64,000 bases of DNA, from positions 2,418,001-2,482,000 of the forward strand of contig CP001643.1 of assembly GCA_000023405.1 (NCBI GenBank), given 5' to 3'. The number at the start of each line of letters is the position of its first letter. Position 1 is the first letter of the stretch. The position numbers were made by a program, and so were the translations under genes. This DNA comes from Brachybacterium faecium DSM 4810. GTDB taxonomy: Bacteria; Actinomycetota; Actinomycetes; Actinomycetales; Dermabacteraceae. Under the pieces are notes generated by a model. The model saw nothing but the letters and a program-made list of their open reading frames with translations, was not told the DNA's origin and did no database searches. Of this stretch, positions 56,170-64,000 are shown one piece after another.

Positions 56170-57507
56170 TCAGCGCTCGAAGCGGATGTCGATCGCCGTG
56201 CCGTGGGCGGGCAGCCCTTCGGCCGCGGCGAGCGTGGTCGCGGCGGTGCGGGCGCCGGCGAGCGCGTCGCGGTCGTAGTGGACGACGTGGATCCCGCGCA
56301 GGAACGTCTGGACCCCCAGACCGCCGGTGAAGCGCGAGGTGCCGCCGGTGGGCAGCACGTGGTTGGAGCCCGCGGCGTAGTCGCCCAGGCTCACCGGGCT
56401 GTGGGGGCCGACGAACACGGCACCGGCGTTGGTGACCCGTGCGGCGACGTCCGCGGCGTGCGCCGTCTGGATCTCGAGGTGCTCGGCCCCGTAGGCGTCG
56501 ACCACCTCGAGCCCGCGGGCGACATCCTCGACGAGCACCGCGCCGCTCTGCTCCCCGCGCAGCGCCGTGGCGATCCGCTCGTGGTGGGCGGCCTCCGGCA
56601 CCTGGGCGGCGAGCGCGGCCTCGACCCCCTCCAGCAGGGCGGGTGAGTCGGTGACCAGCACGCTCGCTGCGAGCGGATCGTGCTCCGCCTGGGAGATGAG
56701 GTCTGCGGCGACGAAGGCGGGATCGGCGGTGTCGTCGGCGAGGATCGCGATCTCGGTGGGGCCGGCCTCGGCGTCGATGCCCACCCTCCCGCGCACCAGA
56801 CGCTTGGCGGCGGCGACGTAGACGTTGCCCGGCCCGGTGACCAGGTCGACGCCCTGCAGCGCCCGGCCGTCGCCGAGGTCGTCGGCACCGTGGGCCAGCA
56901 GCGCGATCGCCTGCGCACCGCCGGCGGCGAGCACCTCGGTGACGCCCAGCAGCGCGCAGGCGGCGAGGATCGTGGGATGCGGCAGGCCGCCGAACTCCTT
57001 CTGCGGCGGGGAGGCGAGCACGATCTGCTCCACCCCGGCGACCTGCGCGGGCACCACGTTCATCACGACGGAGCTGGGCAGCACGGCCCGCCCGCCGGGC
57101 ACGTACAGGCCCACGCGGCGCACGGGGACCCAGCGCTGGGTGACGGTGCCGCCGGGCGCCACCTCGACCGTCTCGTCGGGGCGGGCCTGCGCGGAATCGA
57201 CCGCCCGCACCCGGGCGGCGGACTCCTCGAGGGCCGTGCGGATCGCGGGGTCGAGCTCGGCCAGCGCCCGGTCGAGGGCCTCCTGCGGCACGCGCAGATG
57301 CGCGGGACGGATCCCGTCGAACCTCTCGGAGGCGTCCAGCACGGCCTCGGCGCCGCGTGAGGCGACGTCCTCGACGACGGGTCGCACCGCCTCCGCCGCG
57401 GCGTCGACGTCGAGCCCGGCGCGCGGCAGCGCCGCGGTGAGCTCGGCGGCGGTCAGGGTGCGCGAGCGCAGGTCGGTCACGGCCAGGTACGGGGCGGGAG
57501 CAGGCAT
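56170..57507 (-). CDS. hisD: Histidinol dehydrogenase
   Basis: A 445-residue zinc enzyme for the last two steps of histidine synthesis. The zinc and catalytic region are visible as [34 protein letters not shown] and EHLEIQT, with conserved His in NHVLPTGGT. The ATG at 57507 is leaderless (TAGACT 6 nt upstream). The next his gene, hisC, is separated by the DUF3054 gene on the other strand. Confidence 0.96.
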   Translation of the reverse strand: MPAPAPYLAVTDLRSRTLTAAELTAALPRAGLDVDAAAEAVRPVVEDVASRGAEAVLDASERFDGIRPAHLRVPQEALDRALAELDPAIRTALEESAARVRAVDSAQARPDETVEVAPGGTVTQRWVPVRRVGLYVPGGRAVLPSSVVMNVVPAQVAGVEQIVLASPPQKEFGGLPHPTILAACALLGVTEVLAAGGAQAIALLAHGADDLGDGRALQGVDLVTGPGNVYVAAAKRLVRGRVGIDAEAGPTEIAILADDTADPAFVAADLISQAEHDPLAASVLVTDSPALLEGVEAALAAQVPEAAHHERIATALRGEQSGAVLVEDVARGLEVVDAYGAEHLEIQTAHAADVAARVTNAGAVFVGPHSPVSLGDYAAGSNHVLPTGGTSRFTGGLGVQTFLRGIHVVHYDRDALAGARTAATTLAAAEGLPAHGTAIDIRFER

Positions 57508-57513
57508 GGGCTC

Positions 57514-57519
57514 AGTCTA
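57514..57519 (-). promoter_or_regulatory. Leaderless -10 box of hisD
   Basis: Minus-strand TAGACT, 6-nt GAGCCC spacer, then ATG. Predicted transcription start equals the start codon. Confidence 0.6.
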
Positions 57520-57596
57520 GGAGGGCGCGGCCCGGGCGGCGCGGGGCGCCCGGACCGCGGAAGGACCTCCTTCCCGCCGGCGGCGGATCCGGCCGC

Positions 57597-57602
57597 TAGG
57601 GT
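57597..57602 (+). promoter_or_regulatory. Leaderless -10 box of the ZIP gene
   Basis: TAGGGT, 6 nt, then GTG 57609. No ribosome-binding site is present in the spacer. Confidence 0.6.
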
Positions 57603-57608
57603 CGTCCC

Positions 57609-58436
57609 GTGCTCGTCGCCTTCCTCCTCACCCTCCTCGCGGGCGGCGCCACCAGCATCGGCGCCGCGCTCGGGGTGCTGGGGCGCGGCACCAGCGCGAA
57701 GATGCTGGCCGGAGGGCTCGGGCTCTCCGCCGGCGTGATGCTCTACGTCTCCTTCATGGAGCTGCTGCCGCAGGGGGCGCACATCCTCTCCGGCGGCCGG
57801 GCCGGCACGCGCGGCACCGCGCTCGCGGTGCTCTCCTTCTTCGTGGGGATCGCGCTGATCGCGGTGATCGACCGGCTCGTGCCCAGCGCTGTCAGCCCGC
57901 ACGAGTTCGCCGGGCGGATGGAAGGCAGCCACGGCGGCACCGAGCTGCGTGACGCCGACGAACACGCGGCCGATCGCGCCCTGCGCGCCCGGCTGCTGCG
58001 CACCGGCATGGTCACCGCCCTCGCCCTGGCCCTGCACAACGTGCCCGAGGGCTTCGCCACCTTCATCGCCGCGCTGCAGGCTCCGGAGATCGCGGTGCCC
58101 GTGGTCGCCGCGATCGCGCTGCACAACATCCCCGAGGGCCTCGCCGTGGCGGTGCCCGTGCGGCGGGCCACCGGGTCCCGGGCGAAGGCGTTCTGGCTCG
58201 CGACGATGACGGGCCTGGCCGAGCCCGTCGGCGCCGTGATCGGTGTGCTCCTGCTGGGCCCGCTGCTCGAGGGCGGGACGATGGGCGCGATCCTGGCGGG
58301 GGTGGCCGGGGTGATGGTGTTCGTCTCGCTCGACGAGCTGCTGCCGGCGGCCGAGGAGACCGGCGAGCACCACACTGTGATCTACGCCCTCGTCGCGGGG
58401 ATGGCGATCATGGCGGTGACCCTGCTGGTGCTGTGA
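57609..58436 (+). CDS. ZIP family divalent metal transporter
   Basis: A 275-residue membrane protein with eight predicted helices and the ZIP metal-binding motifs ALHNVPEG (helix IV) and ALHNIPEG (helix V). Between helices III and IV is a His-rich cytoplasmic loop (EFAGRMEGSHGGTELRDADEHA). Probably takes up zinc or other divalent metals, similar to ZupT. GTG start, leaderless. Intergenic DNA to the next gene (58437-58565) shows nothing clear. Confidence 0.9.
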   Translation: MLVAFLLTLLAGGATSIGAALGVLGRGTSAKMLAGGLGLSAGVMLYVSFMELLPQGAHILSGGRAGTRGTALAVLSFFVGIALIAVIDRLVPSAVSPHEFAGRMEGSHGGTELRDADEHAADRALRARLLRTGMVTALALALHNVPEGFATFIAALQAPEIAVPVVAAIALHNIPEGLAVAVPVRRATGSRAKAFWLATMTGLAEPVGAVIGVLLLGPLLEGGTMGAILAGVAGVMVFVSLDELLPAAEETGEHHTVIYALVAGMAIMAVTLLVL

Positions 58437-58565
58437 ACGCCCGTGCCCGACGCGGTCAGCGCTGGTGCTGCCCGCGCGACCGACGGGACCCTCCGCGCTC
58501 CGGTACGTTCATCATCGACGACGGCGAGGGATGAGGAAGGGCAGGCGAGCAGGGGCGTGCTGAGC

Positions 58566-59816
58566 ATGGGTCGGGCGGCGGTGCGCGGGGGCGACTCGGC
58601 GGCGGACCCTGCCCGTCGGCGCCCCCGCCGCGCCCGCACCGTCGCCGCTCTGGCGGCCGGGACGCTCGTGCTCTCGCTCGGTGCCTGCGAGGCGCTCCCC
58701 TCGCTGCCGGGCGGCGGCTCGGCCGCCCCGTCCCCCGGCGGCCCGTCGGCGGTGGCGCCGGCGATGGATCCGGAGGCCGTGGCGGAGGCGGAGAGCGTCC
58801 CGGTCGATCCGTCCTGGCTGTGCCGGCCCGGAGAGGGCGAGCCGCCCGCCACCTCGACCGAGGGCGGGACCTTCACGCCCGAGGCCGTGCATACCGAGGG
58901 CAGCGACATCCAGGTCTCCGGCGCCTTCCGTCTCGCTCCGGATCACGACTACCGCGGCTTCGCCCCGGAGGGGGTGCTGCTGCCCGCGGATCCGCAGAAC
59001 CGGGGCGTGCCGGCCCCGGGGTTCGACGGCGAGCTCGGGGTCGAGGGAGCGCCGGTGCCGCCGATCGTGGTGCGCGGGCGCGTCGAGGTGACGGGCGAGG
59101 GGCCTGCACCGCAGGCCGCGACGGCCCGCCTCACCCTCGGCACCTGTGACGATGCGCCGCTGCCCGACGGCCAGTTCCTGCTGCGCCTCCGCGGCGGCGT
59201 CGACGGTCCCGGTCGCGGGGAGGAGGATGCCGGATGGGGAGCGAGCGGCGACGTGCTGGTCGACGTCGTCGACGGGCGGCCGGAGGCGGTGCCCGGCGCG
59301 GCCACGGCCCCGTCGGGCGAGGTCCCCGCCGAGCTGTCGCCGCTGGGCTGCCGGGCGGAGCTCGCGCCGGTCGGTGACGGTGACGGGCTGACGGTCACGG
59401 TCGAGGATCCGAGTGTGCAGGTCCCGACCGCGGTCCCGGACGGGGAGGACGGCGCCGCGGTCTCCGGGACGGTGACCGTCACCTCGCAGGATCACGGCAG
59501 CCGCGCGCTCCTGCAGGGCATCGTGCTCACCGATCCCGCCACCGGCACCGTCGTGGCCGGGGCGCGCAACACCCCGGAGATCCCGCTGCAGTGGATCGGT
59601 GCCGAGGGCGTGACCCGCACGGAGCGGGCCTGGACCTCGCACGGGGCCTGCGGCGCCGACGCCCTGACGCCCGGGCAGTACGAGGCCCGCGCCGTCGCGG
59701 CGACCGTCGACGCGGAGGGCGGGACGCATCTGGTCCTCTCGGACCCGTGGGACGTCGAGATCGTCGAGGACGATGCCGTCCAGGAGCAGGCCGGCCAGGG
59801 CGAGCCTGCCTCCTGA
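58566..59816 (+). CDS. Secreted lipoprotein of unknown function
   Basis: A 416-residue protein with a basic Arg-rich N-terminus, a hydrophobic stretch (RTVAALAAGTLVLSL) and a lipobox LSLGAC, so lipid-anchored outside the membrane. The remainder is rich in Pro/Gly/Glu with several short beta segments and four Cys (two possible pairs). No family recognised. The start is uncertain: ATG 58566 or GTG 58557, neither with a strong ribosome-binding site. The next gene is icd, 187 nt on. Confidence 0.7.
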   Translation: MGRAAVRGGDSAADPARRRPRRARTVAALAAGTLVLSLGACEALPSLPGGGSAAPSPGGPSAVAPAMDPEAVAEAESVPVDPSWLCRPGEGEPPATSTEGGTFTPEAVHTEGSDIQVSGAFRLAPDHDYRGFAPEGVLLPADPQNRGVPAPGFDGELGVEGAPVPPIVVRGRVEVTGEGPAPQAATARLTLGTCDDAPLPDGQFLLRLRGGVDGPGRGEEDAGWGASGDVLVDVVDGRPEAVPGAATAPSGEVPAELSPLGCRAELAPVGDGDGLTVTVEDPSVQVPTAVPDGEDGAAVSGTVTVTSQDHGSRALLQGIVLTDPATGTVVAGARNTPEIPLQWIGAEGVTRTERAWTSHGACGADALTPGQYEARAVAATVDAEGGTHLVLSDPWDVEIVEDDAVQEQAGQGEPAS

Positions 59817-59954
59817 ACGACGCTGCTCGACGCCGGTCCCCGAGGCCCGACCCACCAGCACCGGCCGCACCGCAGGCAGTGCGCGGGACGCCCGCGGCCC
59901 TTCTCACGTACCGTGGTGCCGTCCGGATCGACGGGGTGGGAGCTCCGTCGATTA

Positions 59955-62244
<2,290 letters not shown>

Positions 62245-62287
62245 GCTGAGCGCGACGCCCCGCCCGCCCGCAGCGGGCAGGACCGGC

Positions 62288-62322
62288 GGACGGCCCGGCA
62301 CCCGTGAGGTGCCGGGCCGTCC
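62288..62322 (+). terminator. icd terminator
   Basis: A perfect 15-bp stem (GGACGGCCCGGCACC and its complement) with a CGTGA loop, 43 nt after the icd stop. No U-tract. Confidence 0.85.
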
Positions 62323-62345
62323 TGCCTCCGTGGAACACTCCAGCC

Positions 62346-63134
62346 ATGCCCGTGATCCCCTCGCCCGCCGACGGCACCTCCCTGCGCTACGACGTCTCCG
62401 GCTCCGGCCCCGCCCTCGTGCTGCTGCACGGATCGGTGCTCTCCCGCGCCATCTGGCGGGGGCTGGGATACCTCGCTCCGCTCACCGCCGAGCACACGGT
62501 GATCCGCGTCGACCTGCGCGGGCACGGCCGCTCCGGCACCCCGCACGAGACCTCCGCCTACACGCAGGAGGTCTTCGTCGCGGACCTGCTGGCGGTGCTC
62601 GACGCGGAGGGCGTGGGCCGCGCCTCGCTGATGGGCTATTCGCTCGGCGCCCGCGTCGCGCTCTCCGCCACGCTCGCCCACCCGGGCCGGGTGCACCGCC
62701 TGGTGAGCCTCGGCGGTTCGGCGGCGGCACAGCACGGGGCGGTGGACTCGGTGTTCTTCCCCGGCGTGATCGAGGCCGTGCGCCGCGGCGGGATGGAGGC
62801 GTTCAGCAGCGGGCAGGGACTCGGCCCCGGCGTGGAGGAGCGGCGTGCCCGCGCCACCCGGACCGCGTTTCTCGCCGCCGATCCGCTCGCGATCGCCGCC
62901 CTGCTGGAGGCGACCGAGGCGACCGGCGCCGTGCCCGAGGAGCAGCTCGCGGGATGCACCGTGCCGGCGCTGTGGATGGCGGGCACGGAGGATCATCCCC
63001 GCTTCGAGGAGTCCCGGCGCGCCGCCTCTGCCATGCCGGACGCGGAGTTCGTGCCGCTGCCCGGGCGGGACCACGGCGGCACCCTGTTCCCGCCCGAGCC
63101 CGTGCTCGCCGCGGTGCTGCCGTTCCTGCGGTGA
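62346..63134 (+). CDS. Alpha/beta hydrolase
   Basis: A 262-residue hydrolase with the oxyanion HGS (LLHGSVLS), nucleophile elbow GYSLGAR (about 98), Asp in AGTEDHP (about 217) and His in PGRDHGG (about 240). Typical 260-280 residue size. Substrate unknown. The ATG at 62346 is the first suitable one; an upstream ATG (62304) is within the terminator region. Converges with the next gene with only 21 nt between stops. Confidence 0.85.
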   Translation: MPVIPSPADGTSLRYDVSGSGPALVLLHGSVLSRAIWRGLGYLAPLTAEHTVIRVDLRGHGRSGTPHETSAYTQEVFVADLLAVLDAEGVGRASLMGYSLGARVALSATLAHPGRVHRLVSLGGSAAAQHGAVDSVFFPGVIEAVRRGGMEAFSSGQGLGPGVEERRARATRTAFLAADPLAIAALLEATEATGAVPEEQLAGCTVPALWMAGTEDHPRFEESRRAASAMPDAEFVPLPGRDHGGTLFPPEPVLAAVLPFLR

Positions 63135-63155
63135 GCGCCTGTCAGCGTCCCCGGG

Positions 63156-63965
63156 TCAGAGGACTTCCCGCACCAGCGCGGCGAGCGCGACCACGACGAT
63201 GATCCCGCGCAGCACCCACTCCGGCATCCGCTTGGCCAGGTGCGCGCCGAAGAAGCCGCCGAGCAGGGAGCCGACGGCGATCGCGAGGCTGCCGAGCCAC
63301 ACGATCGGGGTGCCGATCAGGAAGAACGCGAGCACATACACCACAGCGGCCGCGAGGTTCACGCCCAGGCTCATGAGGTTCTTGATGCTGTTGACCGATC
63401 CCATCGACCGCCCGGTGAAGACGCCGAGGATCCCCAGGTACAGCACCCCCTGGGCGGCCGTGAAATAGCCGCCGTAGACGGAGGCCGCGCCGAGGGAGCC
63501 CACCAATGAGGGTGAGCGCAGCGGGTTGCGGTCCGCCGACGCCGCAGCGCGTTCGGGGCGGCGACGACGGCGCGCCTCGCTCATGGCCCGCAGCGCCTTG
63601 GTGAACTGCTTCTGGAAGACCACCATCACCAGCGCGAAGACGATCAGCACCGGCACCAGCACGTCGAGCGCCGAGGCCGGGGAGACCAGCAGCAGGAGCG
63701 CACCGGCGGTCGCCCCCAGCGTCGCGGTGAGCATGAGGGTGTTGAGGTGCTCCCGTTCGGCGGCGATCTCGCGGCGGTAGCCGAGCACCGACCCGACGGT
63801 CGAGAAGAACATCCCCACCGTGTTGGTGCGCACCGCGACCCCGGGCGGGAGCCCGACGGCCATGAGCACGGGCAGTGTGAGCAGGGACCCCGAGCCGACG
63901 GCCGCGTTGATCGCGCCGGCGACGACTCCCATCACGAGCAGGACGATGAGGCTGAGAGGTTCCAC
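63156..63965 (-). CDS. TauE/SafE family membrane protein
   Basis: A 269-residue permease-like protein with about eight helices in two similar halves (GVVAGAINAAVGSGS and LGAASVYGGYFTAAQGVLYLGILGVF, each with the family Gly-rich motifs). TauE/SafE proteins export sulfite, sulfoacetate or related organosulfur anions; the substrate here is unknown. A Arg-rich loop joins the halves. GTG start, with a TAGGGT box ending 8 nt upstream. Confidence 0.88.
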   Translation of the reverse strand: MEPLSLIVLLVMGVVAGAINAAVGSGSLLTLPVLMAVGLPPGVAVRTNTVGMFFSTVGSVLGYRREIAAEREHLNTLMLTATLGATAGALLLLVSPASALDVLVPVLIVFALVMVVFQKQFTKALRAMSEARRRRRPERAAASADRNPLRSPSLVGSLGAASVYGGYFTAAQGVLYLGILGVFTGRSMGSVNSIKNLMSLGVNLAAAVVYVLAFFLIGTPIVWLGSLAIAVGSLLGGFFGAHLAKRMPEWVLRGIIVVVALAALVREVL

Positions 63966-63973
63966 GGCCGAGC

Positions 63974-63979
63974 ACCCTA
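63974..63979 (-). promoter_or_regulatory. -10 box of the TauE gene
   Basis: Minus-strand TAGGGT ending 8 nt before GTG 63965, leaving little or no leader. Confidence 0.4.
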
Positions 63980-64000
63980 CTGCTCTCCGTGCCGCGCCGG

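Overview
The window is high-GC actinobacterial chromosome, most likely from the Dermabacteraceae (Brachybacterium or a close relative). That placement is an inference from the 16S/23S sequence style, the argH-tyrS-rRNA and infC-rpmI-rplT/his gene orders, mycothiol-type formaldehyde metabolism, a monomeric isocitrate dehydrogenase and leaderless TA-N3-T promoters; no search was run. Almost all of it is ordinary, dense core genome with many ATGA/GTGA stop-start overlaps. I see no prophage, insertion sequence, CRISPR array or tRNA gene.

Layout. 1-10211 (minus): a cell-surface cluster of an Ig-like/fibronectin-III giant (2084 aa), a MoxR AAA ATPase, a DUF58 protein and the N-terminal part of a TgpA-type transglutaminase that runs off the left edge. 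10415-11422: a polyprenyl diphosphate synthase. 11658-17411 (minus): one complete rRNA operon (16S-23S-5S) with a strong terminator, a tRNA-free spacer and a roughly 450-nt upstream leader with two promoter-like elements. 17760-28293 (minus): tyrS, then the complete arginine operon argC-J-B-D-F-R-G-H, read from a promoter that makes argC appear leaderless.

28518-38082 is the most distinctive part: a five-gene peptide-family (Opp/Dpp) ABC importer on the plus strand facing three glycosidases on the minus strand. These are a Tat-exported Endo H-type endo-beta-N-acetylglucosaminidase, a signal-less GH18 endoglycosidase and a signal-less GH20 hexosaminidase. Together they look like a system that cuts N-glycans outside the cell, imports the glycan or glycopeptide product and finishes it inside. 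The Endo H gene has a well-formed promoter with a palindrome between the -35 and -10 boxes.

38182-42468 (minus): pheS-pheT-DUF4870. 42704-44428 (plus): a fusion of S-(hydroxymethyl)mycothiol dehydrogenase with a metallo-beta-lactamase-fold hydrolase. 44585-48789 (minus): infC-rpmI-rplT-trmH-ctaG, with infC starting at an ATC codon behind a long structured leader. 49116-50524 (plus): a DUF4352 membrane protein and a DUF1844 protein. 50632-57507 (minus): hisD and hisC-hisB-(unknown)-hisH-(small membrane protein)-priA-sseB, with a DUF3054 gene on the opposite strand between hisC and hisD. 57609-62244 (plus): a ZIP metal transporter, a lipoprotein and isocitrate dehydrogenase with a 16-bp palindrome upstream. 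62346-63965: an alpha/beta hydrolase converging on a TauE/SafE permease.
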